A DNA stretch of 64,000 nucleotides, from the NCBI GenBank assembly GCA_008360975.2, contig CM039211.1, positions 24,856,558-24,920,557 of the forward strand, read 5' to 3'. Both the position numbers and the translations under genes were made by a program. This DNA comes from Lichenostomus cassidix (Eukaryota; Chordata; Aves; Passeriformes; Meliphagidae). Shown piece by piece: positions 10,860 to 22,200 of this stretch. The number at the start of each line of letters is the position of its first letter. Within the stretch, counting starts at the first letter, position 1. The notes below the pieces were generated by a model. It was not told the origin of the DNA, did no database searches, and saw only the letters and a list, made by a program, of their open reading frames with translations.

Positions 10860-12040
10860 CCAATCCACATAAGTCTTGTGCTCCAGACCTTTCCACAGGG
10901 TCATTGTCCTTCTCAGGACTCATTCCAGCTCCTCAATGTCTTTCTTGCAGTGAGGGGCCCAGAAATGGACACAGAACTTGAGGTGTGTCCCCAGTAGTGC
11001 TGAGGACAGGGCAGACCACAAAGTCTCTATTATGCTGGACACACCGTTTCTGATATTGGCCAGGATGCCATTGGCCATCTTGGCCACGTGGGCACACATT
11101 GGCTCTTGTTCAGCTGGATGTTGACCAGCAGCCCCAGGTCCTTTCCACTTGGGCACTTTCCAGCCATTGCCCCCAGCCGAGCTTGTTGTGACCCAACAGC
11201 AGGACCCAATACTTGTTCTTTTTGCACCTCATACAATTGGTCTTGGCCCAACAATCCAGCCTTTCCAGATCCCTCTGCAGAGCCTTACAGCTCCAGCAGA
11301 CCATTTCCCACTGCTTTATGTGTCCTTAATTCTGCTCTCCATCTCTTTCTTCCAGCTCAGGGTGGTGGGTACCCCAAGAACTACTGGTCTTGCTGTTAAA
11401 GACTGGGGCAAAGTAGGTGTTTAAGTACCTCAGCCTTTTCCCCATCCCTTGCCACTATGATTCTGTGTACATCCAATGAAGGGCAGACTTCTCCTTGGAC
11501 CTCTTATTGCTGATGTATTTGTAAAAACATTTTTCATTGCCTTTTACAGCAGTTGCCAGATGAAATTTGGACTCTCACCTTTCTAACTTTCTCACTGTAT
11601 AAACTCACAATGTCTTTGTATCATTTTGATATGCCTGCCCCTTCTTCCAAAGGTGATACACTCTTATTTTCCTCTTGAGTTCCAGCCAAAACACTCCCTG
11701 TATACAGGCCAGTCTTCTTCCCTTCTGTCTCACCTTTTGGCACGTGGGGACAGCCTGTTTCTGCATCTTTCAGATTTCCTTCTTAAAACATTTCTAAAAT
11801 TCCTAGAATCTGTTGCTCTTCAGGGCTGCCTTTCAGTCTCCCAAACAGAACAAAGTCTGCCCTACGGATGTCAAAGGTGGCAGTTTTGCTGATCTAACTT
11901 CTCCAAGACCCAGAAACTCATTCATTTCTTACTCTCTGAGCACAATACAACCTCCAACCATTCCATCACCCACCAGTCCTCAGATCACAAGCAAAATGTC
12001 CAGCAAGTGCCTCCCCTAGATGAGTCACTCACTGGCTGTG
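10860..12040 (-). mobile_element. CR1 LINE, RT C-terminus joined to EN-RT linker (piece 2 of 3), RT core deleted
   Basis: On the minus strand 10920-11300 encodes the segment after the reverse transcriptase catalytic core in two frames: CKALQRDLERLDCWAKTNCM, then a VERTWGCW/DLGLLVN-type stretch, then ANGILANIRNGVSS and FWAPHCKKDIEELE. At about 11303-11345 the reading jumps straight to the linker between endonuclease and reverse transcriptase: a NSKTSS-like segment, the CFYKYINSKR-like coding near 11500-11535, and the IPWEAVLKG...DFRRADF-like region at 11790-11890. The catalytic core, including the FADD motif, is absent, which is roughly 1 kb less than an intact CR1. The piece stops at CTGTG (12036-12040) where another LTR enters. 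Confidence 0.88.
12036..12040. repeat. Target-site duplication, left copy (CTGTG)
   Basis: CTGTG precedes the LTR at 12041 and is repeated exactly at 13342-13346; the CR1 text reads continuously when one copy and the LTR are removed. Confidence 0.88.
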
Positions 12041-13341
12041 TGTTGTGGGTTTGAGACAGGACCCTGCCAGGAGGACACACGAAAAAGGGCAAACAGGCTT
12101 CAAGCTTAAAGTTGCAAAAGGTGATTTAATTACCTAACAGAATTGGAGGATAAATGCAAGGCAAAAATAAACTTTTCATATATCATTTTGTTCACTCCCC
12201 CCTCCCTCTTACGAACCTATAGTATTTACCCCCTTTCTTCTTTTACAATCCACAAGCCAGGTGGTGGGGGGGGGCAGGGTGTGGGGTTTCTTTTCAGTCC
12301 ACAGAGCAGATTTTCAAATTTATTCATCACTACAATTCTTCTACTACAAATACTCTTTATCTCTACTTGTTTCTCTCTCTCTCTCTCTCTCCAGACAGTT
12401 TTCTGCTCTCACCCCCACCCTCTTAAGAAGCAGTCTCTGCACTCACCCCCCTTCCCTCTTTCCAAACCAGCAACACAGACAGGGGGCAGGTTGAGGGGTC
12501 CTCTGGTCAGTCCAATCAGGAAAAGAGGTTCTCTACTTAGCCAGGGGTCCTTCCCACGAGAGACAGTCCTCTGAGAACTTCTTTGGCGTGGGTCCAATCT
12601 CATGAGCAACATCCCACCCGAATTCTGCTGCAACATGAGTCTCTTTGTCCATAAGGTGCTGTGCAGACTCTCCTGAGCTGAGGCCAGGCTGCTTCCATCC
12701 CAGGAGCAAGGCCTTTCTCTCCCTTGCAAGGCCTTTGCAGTTTTAACTCTTAGATGAGACTCCCACTGGTTCACAGTCTTTTCCAGGCATCCACCTGCCC
12801 TTCTGGCGTGGGCTGTGGGCAAAACTTCTGCACTCCTGTGAACTCCATGGGCTGCAGGGGGACCTCCTGCCCCCCATGGCCTTCACTGTAGCTTGCAGAG
12901 GGTTTTCAGCTCCAACACTAGAGCACCTCCTCCCCCACCTTCTTCACTGACCTTGGCACTCTCCATGCTGTTCTCCCTCTACATATTTCCACCTCCACCT
13001 CCTCCTCCTCCAACTACAAAAAAGTAAAAAAAGTGCGCGCCTGCTTTGTTTTGAATTTTTCTTAAATATGTTTTCACAGAAGCATAACCAGCACCTCCAA
13101 TTGGCCCAAACTTAGCCAGCAGCATATCCGTCACCTTCAGAGCCATTAGAGATTGGCTCTGCTGGACTTGATGTAAAAACTTCCAGAACTTGCACTCAGG
13201 ACACACAGGAGCCATCTTTGTGCCACACCCCACCCCTCAGACACCTCCCTAGGCCTACTAGAACAGCTTCTGAAGAATCCAAATTTCTCCTAGATGTTAA
13301 AAACACTTCACCGATGTTTTAGGCCAATCAAAACCACCACA
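12041..13341 (-). mobile_element. Solo LTR inserted in CR1 (family C, about 1.3 kb)
   Basis: A 1301-bp insert starting TGTTGTGGGTTT and ending ACCACCACA, flanked by an exact CTGTG duplication of CR1 sequence. On the minus strand it begins TGTGGTGGTTTTGATTGG and ends ...ctcaaacccacaaca. A poly(A) variant ATTAAA (in ggtaattaaatcacc, complement of about 12120-12134) lies about 90 bases before the end, supporting minus sense. It contains a (CT)n run at 12373-12393 and a C-rich middle. No internal retroviral coding is visible, hence a solo LTR. The 5-bp duplication suggests an ERVL-like class, an inference. The 137-codon minus frame at 12409-12822 lies inside it and is not a recognisable protein. 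Confidence 0.88.
12373..12393. repeat. (CT)n run inside the family C LTR
   Basis: About ten CT units upstream of a C-rich stretch. Confidence 0.85.
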
Positions 13342-13474
13342 CTGTGTTAGGAAGTTCTCTGCCACACACTTCCAGAACCTTCTATAGTGCTCCCTCTCCA
13401 CTGTGTTTCCAGCAGACACCTGAGAAAGTTGAAGTCCTCCATGAGAACAAGTGCTAGTGAGAGTGAGGCTTCTC

Positions 13475-13804
13475 CTAGCTGTTTACATAATATTTTTTGT
13501 GCATCTTCATCCCAGTTGGCTGGTTTATGACACAATTGCACCAGGAAGTCTTTTTTGTTGACTGTCTCCTGATTCTTACCCTCAAACACTCAATCCTATC
13601 ATTATCATCATTAATCTCTAGACCATCAAAACACTGCCTATAGTACAGAGCCACCCTTCTGCCTCTTTCCCTTCTGAGGAGCTCGTAGACATCCATTGCA
13701 GCACTCCAGCTGTGTGACTCATCCCACCAAGACTCTGTCATGACAACTATGTCACAGTTTCTCGGTTGCACCGTGGCTTCCAGTTCCCTCTGTTTGTTGC
13801 CCAT
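13475..13804 (-). pseudogene. CR1 ORF2 endonuclease remnant
   Basis: A 109-codon open frame, the longest intact piece of ORF2. In CR1 the endonuclease nicks target DNA to prime reverse transcription. Visible family features are the MGNKQ start region, TESWWDESHSW (the conserved acidic/Trp motif) and DNDRIECLRVR. It lacks GGG before VALY, and the frame ends at YYVNS where the family continues with FYKQLGE, so a frameshift near 13475-13590 separates it from the DFNF motif in the neighbouring frame. With no RT core downstream it cannot be active. Confidence 0.85.
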
Positions 13805-14617
13805 GCTGCAAGCATTGGTGAACTTAATGGGGTTATTGATTCCACTATGTTTTCACTGGGAAATCTAATTTCTGCATGACCATTCTCAGATGTTTCCACA
13901 GTTTCCAGCACATCATTAACCCTTGATTTCTTGCTGGCACATGGATCTCCATCCCCTCCTTCTACTAAGACAGCAGACTGAAGTACCTCACTAACACAGT
14001 TTCTCAGTGAAATGCCACCCCTAGCCTTATCTGCAGGGATCCTGATTCTATCAATTCCCCCCCTTCAATTCTAGCTTAAAACTCTCTCTTTGAACCCTAC
14101 AATCTCCTGAGCAAGGATTCTTTTCCCTCTTTGAAACAGGTGTACCCCATTTTTTACCAACAGGCCTGATGTTGTGAAAGCCAACCCATGATCAAAACCT
14201 CCCAGATTCTGCTGGTGACATCAAGCTCAGAGTCAGGTATGAATCTGTTCAGTTTTCTTTGTTCTAACCTTGTCATTCCCAGCAACTGGCAGAATAGAGA
14301 ACGAGACCCCTTGTACTCCAGATCCCTCAGCCTGTCATCCTTAGGCTTTGAGGTCCCTCTTCATAGCCCTCAGACTTCTTGTTAGAGCTTCATCAGGCAT
14401 CTGAAAAAGAAGTAATGGTTAATAATCAGAGGGCCATATCAACCTGGAGATATTGGTAACATCTTTCACCCCAAGCCCTAGGGAGGCAGCAGACTTTCCT
14501 ATGGGTTAAGTCCCATTGGAATATTAGGCTGGATCTTTTCTTCCCCACAGAAGGAAGTCACTAATGACAACTACCTTCCTTTTCATCTTGACTGAGGTGG
14601 GGGTAGACTGACTGGCC

Positions 14618-15153
14618 CTAGGCAACCCCTACTATTTTGATGCTTCTCCCATTGCTGTGTGTCTGGCCCTCAACTTCCAGAGCCTCATATATATTGTTTA
14701 AGGGCATTTTATGGGTAGAAGGGGATTCACCTGATTTATTGTGCCTTTGTCGCCCTTCCACCCTCCTTGCTGACCTACCCCTTAGATCCCCTTCTTCAGT
14801 CTGGTGGTGAAGATGGTAGGGCATTTTTCCTTCTGGTGATGCAACTGGCTGATGCCTTTTCCTCAGGCATGGTAGGGAATGGCTCACCAGTCATTTTGCT
14901 GTTGTGAGTCCCTGATAGTTCTTAACATTTCTCCCTCCTCTGTTAGCTCTGCCACTAGGCTGAGTAGATCACCCACCTGGTCACACCTTACACAGCTGCT
15001 GTCTCCACTGCCACCCCACACCAGTGCCAAGCTCTGGTGCTCCCTGCAGCCTGACTCTGGACAGCTGCACATTTTCATCAGAGCTGAAAATGTGTCAGGG
15101 CATCCTTGTGTCTGTGTGTCAGGGCATCCTTGACGGTAATGGGATTTTACCAT
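14618..15153 (-). pseudogene. CR1 ORF1 remnant with a one-base frameshift
   Basis: Two overlapping minus frames make up the N-terminal part of CR1 ORF1, the nucleic-acid-binding protein that packages the transcript. The upstream frame (14884-15153) contains CVRCDQVGDLLSLVAELTEE and a heptad-like LRTIRDSQQQNDW segment, the family's CxxC plus coiled-coil region. It stops right after NDW, and the next frame (14618-14887) resumes with SHSLPCLRK. One missing base at about 14884-14887 explains the switch. The upstream part also carries an internal 24-bp duplication at 15091-15132. Confidence 0.78.
15091..15132. repeat. 24-bp period tandem duplication in CR1 ORF1
   Basis: The 18 bases tgtgtcagggcatccttg occur at 15091-15108 and again at 15115-15132, so the period is 24 bp (eight codons). 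On the minus strand it duplicates QGCPDT. Confidence 0.9.
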
Positions 15154-16220
15154 CTCATATTATTACCATATTACCAATACCACGCCACCGAGTGGACACT
15201 AGAGTGGAGCTCCTTCCAAAGGCACCACTGGCTTCCATATAGCTCTACGGAGAATTCACCTCCCACTAAGAACCCACAGACTAGAAGAAATCAGAGACTG
15301 TAAACCCAATTTTAGCACGTCTTCTTTAGTACTTTTCCACAGTTATGTGTTTTGCAGCCACTGATTCCCATTGTAAATATCTCCTCTTCTTTTAATAAAT
15401 GGTGCCACCACAAGAAAGGCTGCTGGTCAGCAGGGTATATACAAGGAAGGCTTGTAAGTCTTCAGTAATTTTCCTTCTTTTTAATACTCCAAGCACAGTT
15501 AAATGTGTCAATAAAATCTAGCTGAAGTACTGTGAATTGTTCTTTTTTCTGCAGCAGTCAAAACACTGTCAATACTGATGTGAGATGACATCAAAATATG
15601 TTGGAAAGTCTTGTGAATACCAATCTCTTCAGACAGGGGGGCTCTTTAAAAAGGAGTTTCTATCAAAAATCCAATTTAAACTCTTCCTTTCGCTTTGAAT
15701 TATACAGAAGACATCTTTGAAGTACATGACCTGCTTTACATCATTCAAAGACATAATACAAGAGAAAATTTTTCTTTTCATCTGACCCTATGGGAGATGT
15801 TGTACATCTTCAGAGCAGGTGACCTGGTACTGATGCAGGAGATGACACATAAATGGAGTGACATCATTCACAACTGGTGATTAAATACTTCCTAGGGACT
15901 CACAAAATAGTTCTGCAGAAAACAAAAATGGAAACTAGGTGATAATTGGAGCCTTCATGCTCCCCTGTTCTGAGTTCGCTTTTCCCCTGAACATGGTATT
16001 CCTGCATCTAATCTTTTTATAGTAGATTAAATATTAACTGTGCAGTTTGTTGTTACTTTGTATGATTTAAATTATTGATTTATGCCTAAAGAAGTGAAGT
16101 CATGCTATTTGTCAGAAGAATATGTATTACGTCTTACTCTTTTGGAGACCTTTCATTCTAGGACATTTTATATTGACACTTTGGGGACATTAACTTAGTA
16201 CACTCATGTGCTGTATTTTT

Positions 16221-16239
16221 ATGATAACCTGGTTATCAT
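16221..16239. other. Perfect palindrome around AACCTGGTT
   Basis: ATGATAACC-T-GGTTATCAT: nine-base arms are exact reverse complements around a single T. A related aggtaacctgg follows at 16244-16254. The core resembles grainyhead/CP2-type AACC...GGTT sites, which is an inference from consensus only. Confidence 0.6.
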
Positions 16240-19200
16240 TATCAGGTAACCTGGGAGGAGAGCAAGAACAGTAACAGATGTGGATAGCAGAAGTCCTGGC
16301 CCTTGGACGCTGTCTCTGGCCATGAGAATAGGACACTTAATGGTTTTCTGTGGACATCAAAGTCTTGTCTCATCCATGACCTGAAAACAGCATTAATTGC
16401 AGAGTACCTGAGAGAAAATGGTGTAATTTACAGCCAACAGGAAAATAGATATGCTCATAAAAAGAAAATAGGTACAGCATCTTTGTTGTGGTTAACAATC
16501 CTGCATTCTGAACTTCACAAAAAGACTGGCATCCTCGTTTGGTTTATTCTTAACTGCAGATAGTTGTGATGTGTAGTGGAATTGTGCAGTAACAAAGAAA
16601 GTGGCAGATTGTTATTTTCCTATTAATCAAAGTTTCTCTATATTTAAAACTGCTTATTTGAGGTATGATAAATTCCACCTGAACATGAGAGGAAAGTTAA
16701 TCTCTCCACAGGGATCTTTGGTATACCAAACTTGTGCTTCCAGTATAAAGCATAACAAATTCCAAGTTCTTTGAGTACTACCTGTTTGCATTAATGTTTT
16801 CTATATTATATTTTAAGTCATAGATTTCCTGTCAGCAGTTCTTTATATTTGTTGTGTGCAATAGGTTGAGCTGTAAGTAGAATACACCAATAGCCTGGTG
16901 CTCTCTATGATGACTTGCTGACTGTTTTTAGACCACACACACACACATGTAAAAATATACTTATTCTTCTAATTACAGCTCAATAGTACAGCTTTGAAGG
17001 AATATCTCCATTGCTTAGGGAGTTAGTCACAATAATATAAAGAAAAAAATTAACACCCATTAATATGGTTTGAGACACCCTGTGAAGGAAAGGGGGGGGT
17101 GTATGAGATTTATTTATCTATTAAAGAAATGTGATACATAAAGAAATATGAGAGCATAATCTTTCTGTCACTCAGCTCAGGTCTCAGATCTACTTTTGGA
17201 GGAGGACAGAGAGGCAGAGCATAAAGGAGGTAGAATTCTGTATTTCTGTGAAAATGAGGAATGGCAGAGTGATTGTTTCCATGACCACTGCCCACCTCTC
17301 TGCAGTCATTCTGCCAGAAGACTTGCATGAAAATATTAAATCCCTTGGGATGCCCTTCCCTAGGCTTCATCTTGTGCCTCTGTGAACACTAATTCATTAT
17401 GATGTCCCATTATCAGTTTCTGAATTTTTGGCTGCTTTGGTGGGCACATACCGAAGCCTTTCTCATTTAGTCAACAGAAGATACAAGATAGCTTATACCT
17501 TCATCCCATAAATCTATCTTCACACATAACAATTACAGATAAAGGGTTTTTTTCTAGTTATGTGGCACTTTAAATTTGCATGAAATTAGATAAACCCTGA
17601 ACTCTAAATGGTGCTATAAATCATTAATTTTGGGGTTTGCATGGATATGGAAATACCTGAGATTTGAACTCAGTTTTGCATATATATTTTCTAGCTAAAT
17701 AGCATTTTAATTGTTTTTCCTAGTTAATTTTAATTGATTTTATTACCTTTTATTCTACTTCTCTACTTATATTTATTTAATTCTGCTTTTTGGAAAACAA
17801 AACATTACCTTTAGCATAATAATGAAACTCTGACATTTGGGGAGTGTTTAGACAACAATCAAATTTTTTTGGGGGAAAGCTATACTGTCCTCAGTAGTCA
17901 GTAGGGTCTGCCCATCAAGCAAGGTTATCAATAGCACAAGAGGGGTTTTATAATCCAAAATTTGTCCGTCAGCAGTTCTCTCCTATGCACTGTCTGACAC
18001 AGAAGTAGGACTTTAGGCTTCTACCTACAACGTGCTGAAGTATGTAGATATCCTAAAGCTTGTGCATACTCCCATTGGGTTCTGTGGGTCCATTCAGATG
18101 CTTGCTGTTGAGTGTCTGGTCAAGTGCACCTGGAAAACAAATCCTAGCCTGAGCCAGGGTATATATCCTGGTGTTTCTGTAACTCAGGCAGAGATTTAAA
18201 CAGGAAATAGGCATCCCATGTTTTTCTTTTCTTCTTTTAATGGCTAGAAAAATGCTGATTTAATTTTCCATTGAAAAATAAAAATTTACTTTTTTATGGA
18301 GTAACATTACAGAAGCTCAAAACTCTGCTTGGTTCCTCCTTTTCTTTCCCCCCTAGGATTATAACGTAAGTTGTTTTCATTAATTATTGATTTTTTTTTT
18401 AATTAACTCCTTTTTGCCCTTCTTCCTATTGGGTAACAGTGTTCCTTGCAGTTCTGTGAGATCATGACTCTATTTCATGTATCACACACCAGGCAGTAAA
18501 TTGGAAGCATTCTGTGCTTCTGAGATAGAACGGTTTTAATTAAGAAATCTTTTAGAGATAATGCTAAAGCTGACATTACCTTTCTATCCAGAAGAATGCA
18601 CACAGGTCTCTCAGTGCCTTTTCCAATATTATCCCTGTACAATCCATGCTGCTAAGTCAAAGTTCCATGCTAGTCTTTACAGATTCAAATTTGGGTCACT
18701 GCAGTGCATAGACAGCATTTACTTTAAATTAAATAATTTCTTTGCATGACAAATTTCTATTTTCAATTTCTTTCATAAGTTGTTGTGGCTATGCACTATA
18801 GTTTGCTAACCCTAAAAGAAGGCAAAATCTACAGTTTTACGTTCAGGGAAACAAAGCACTATACTATGCCAGAAAAGCTGCCTTTGGTGTACTTTGTGGT
18901 TATTTACACTTTATGTGAAATATTTTGTGCTGTTTGGTTGGTTTTTTCAAGTTAACACCTAAGCAAATGTGGATATAAAAATGTACAATATTTCTGGAAA
19001 TTAAATTAAACTGAAAAATGCCTAGATAGTGCCAACTGTAATGACAGATAACTTCATAAGGGTAACATGTTCTTTCTTGTACTTTTGCAAAATTTTAAAA
19101 GCTGTTTTGCCTTTGTTTTCAGATAGTGTCAAGAAGTAGTTTATACAAAGGAAAATCCTGAACCTGCAGGTTCATACAGGACCAAACTTGAACTGGTGAA

Positions 19201-22200
19201 TGTGTGAGGTTAAGGTACATTTTCAGTCTTATGCAGCTGGAAGTTTCATAGTCGGCTCTTAAGTACAAATATTTTCACACAGAACTAATAATTTATATGC
19301 AAAAAATTGACAGTGTATACATTAAAGATATTCACAATGAGCAGGCTTTATACATTATTGGAAAGACTCTTAGGTAGGTAATAGAATTACCCCCAGGATG
19401 AATTTAGACCAAACTATTTTTTCTGGTGTACTATGCATAATAATTTGTATTTCTTAGCAAACACTCATCTTTGCACGCAAACAGCTTCTTATAAATTTCT
19501 TTCCTTCGGGGAAGTAGCAAGGGGGATGATTTTTTTCATAGCTAATGTCAGCATCTGTGACAGGGCACTGTCCTTATTTTGCATAGTATTGTCATAACTC
19601 AAATTTTGTTGACTTCTGCTAACCTCTGTAATACTTACAGAGCTCTGCATTCCTATTGCCTACCATTAAACTTTTTTGAGTGCCTGGCTGAAATGGAAAA
19701 AAATTTCCATAATCCCCTCTCTTAATTTCTTTCTCTGAATGTCTGATTTTAAGTAATTTGCTTTTACAGATGAAAAATTGTCTAGTTCATTCAACACACA
19801 ACCCTTTTTGCAAGCAAATGGTAGGATGTTCTATATTCCTGAGAGCGCCATAGCAGACACAAGAAATTCAAGACCTAATCACAGTGGGCTTTATTCAAGT
19901 TTGCAATTTCTCTGTACTCTATTCTGCTAATGTTAGATCCTTCTTAGGTAAGACTGCAATCTTTTCTTTCCAAAAACTCCTGTGTGAGTGGATGTGAAAT
20001 GCATGAAGTGAGAAGCATTTCTGCCAACAGAACTTGATGCAGAATGTTAGACCTTTCTAGATGGATGGTGTCTAAAGCTAATTGGCCTAGGGAACTTGCA
20101 CTCACAATATATGGATCATTCTCTCCATTCAGGGACTAGGGAAAAGACCAGAAAATGAGCCAAATTTATCTTTCCATAACAATATTGACACAAAATATTA
20201 TTGTCCTAGTTGTGTTGAAGGGTATAAACTGAAGATAATTTAGCATTTGCAATTTTCCCTTAGGGCCAGTGCTGTCAGGCTACCTAATTCTGATATTTCT
20301 AAACATAATGGTGACATTTATTAAAAGAGGATTATTGTTCTTCCTAAAAAAAAAATTTTGTAATGTGTGAGGTAATCCATTTGAGTTTATTTGAGATCAG
20401 AAGTGGTCAAGGGAACCCTTTCTAGTCCATATCTTACAATATGTGCAGCACAGGTAATATAATGAGAGTTCACGCTACTTTGTTAGGAATCCTCTGAAGT
20501 ATTTCAGTTATTGTGAGACTACACCAATTATTTACCCTTGCATGGAAAGGAACTACAGTCTCAGATATGGATCAAAGCTATCATCAACAGTGACATTTCT
20601 TGTCTGCTGAATAGAAAAGACGTGTTTCAAAAAATATATGACACGGTGTTGGTACAGTAGGAAAAATAGCAAACATGCACGCTGAAAGCTATTTTTAAAA
20701 ATGGCAGTGTGAGATAAATGGGACGGTGATTCAACACTTAATCATTTAGTGTAATTTTCCCACTCACTGCACTAAGTACTTTATTTATTTTGAGCCTACT
20801 TGGCTTTGCCAAAAAGTTGTTTTTCTGAATTTGTCATTAGTTTTAACTCACTATAAATCGTCTTTAAATTCACTTTAAACAGAATCAACTGTATTTTAAA
20901 GCATAAACGTGGAATTTCTTATTGTATTCCATGTACACAAATTCATTGCATATGAAATAAGAATCAAATGCTTTGGCTAGAAAACAAATTGTGGGGTTTT
21001 TTTCCCAGTCAATTTGGCACTTATTTTTAGACATTAGGCACATGTAGATAATGCTATGTATTGACTGAATGCAGATGCCATCAGAGATTAAGGAATAGAA
21101 TGTATTCTTTTTCTTGTAGTACTTTTTCTTCTTCTAAAAAATTGTGTCTCTTTGAAAATCCTATTGTAACCATTGAAGCTAGGGCATGTAAAAGATTGAC
21201 TTGTCATTAAGAATGAATTCAGGAAAGCAGCTGACTGAGTAGACTTTAGGTTTTTTGGCAGGAACCTCACACTAAGCTTCTTATTAAACTGGTAAAGAAC
21301 TTTACATTTGAAAACAGGTGTGGGGATGTGCTTTTGAAACCCTTTGCCTTGTCGCTATTGCAAATTACAAATGTTGAAAAATCTTTTCCTGTGATTTGAA
21401 AACTACTTCAACATGCTAGCACTCCATGTTTAGGAAAAAGGTAGCACACCAGCATAGGACAGAATAGGTTATCAGAACTGCCCTTCTATCTATAAATAAA
21501 GTTTAGATAGATAGGTTGCCATCCCAAATCCGTGGCTTGCAGACTTTATTTCACCTCTGTCAACTAAGAAAACCTGCACAGACACAAGTGACACTTCATG
21601 TTTCCATCAAAAATGACTGTTTCCTCTTCACATCAAAGCCTAAGAAAAAGGGGAGATGAGCTGATACCGTGCCAACGTCGTTTTGATTAAATTATTTGTT
21701 CATCATTAGTTTTTTAGGTTTAGGAAATAACACCATTGTTCCATATTTCTCTGAAATATACCTGTCATAATCCAGACTTCACTGGTGCGCAGCTCTGCTT
21801 ATACACTGGAAATTAAGCCAAATATCTTGTTTTTAAGTCCTTGAATTAGAGAGAATAGTTTCAAGATTCTTATTCTTTGGCTTGTCAGAAGTTTGGACAA
21901 AATCACTACTAAAATAATGCAGCATTGAAAATGTCACCTGCTATTTTGGTTGTCATATTATTAAAAAAAACCCAAAAAAACAAAATAAAAACAATTCACA
22001 GAACCACAAAACCAAAATAGGAACGGGATTGAAGAGATTTAGCATCAATGATTCACATTACAGATTTTTAGTGTGATCTTTAGGAAAACCTTAAGATGAT
22101 CTTCCTTTACTTCCTTATTACCATGGTAAAAATGCCTAATAAGTAGGTTGTCCAAGAAGCCTAAATTTGCCAGGTTTTTATAAACCACCTAAGAAGTATT

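Larger units (their letters stand above)
13342..15200 (-). mobile_element. CR1 LINE, endonuclease N-terminus and ORF1 remnant (piece 3 of 3)
   Basis: The minus strand at 13475-13804 encodes MGNKQRELEATVQPRNCDIV, MTESWWDESHSWSAAMD and a ...GLEINDDNDRIECLRVR segment. This is the start of the CR1 apurinic-like endonuclease of ORF2, with the ITEtWWDdSHdW signature. 13347-13470 continues with LALVLMEDFNFLR, the degenerate LVLMGDFNFPD motif that carries a catalytic Asp. Upstream, near 14120-14180, LVKNGVHLFQRGKRILAQEI-like coding marks the ORF1 C-terminal esterase-like part, and 14618-15153 holds the ORF1 N-terminal part. The 5' limit near 15200 is approximate. Confidence 0.88.

Noticed and set aside
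12143..12822. Frames of 143 and 137 codons on opposite strands
   Set aside because: Inside the family C solo LTR; LTRs do not encode these, and both strands are open over the same C-rich bases.
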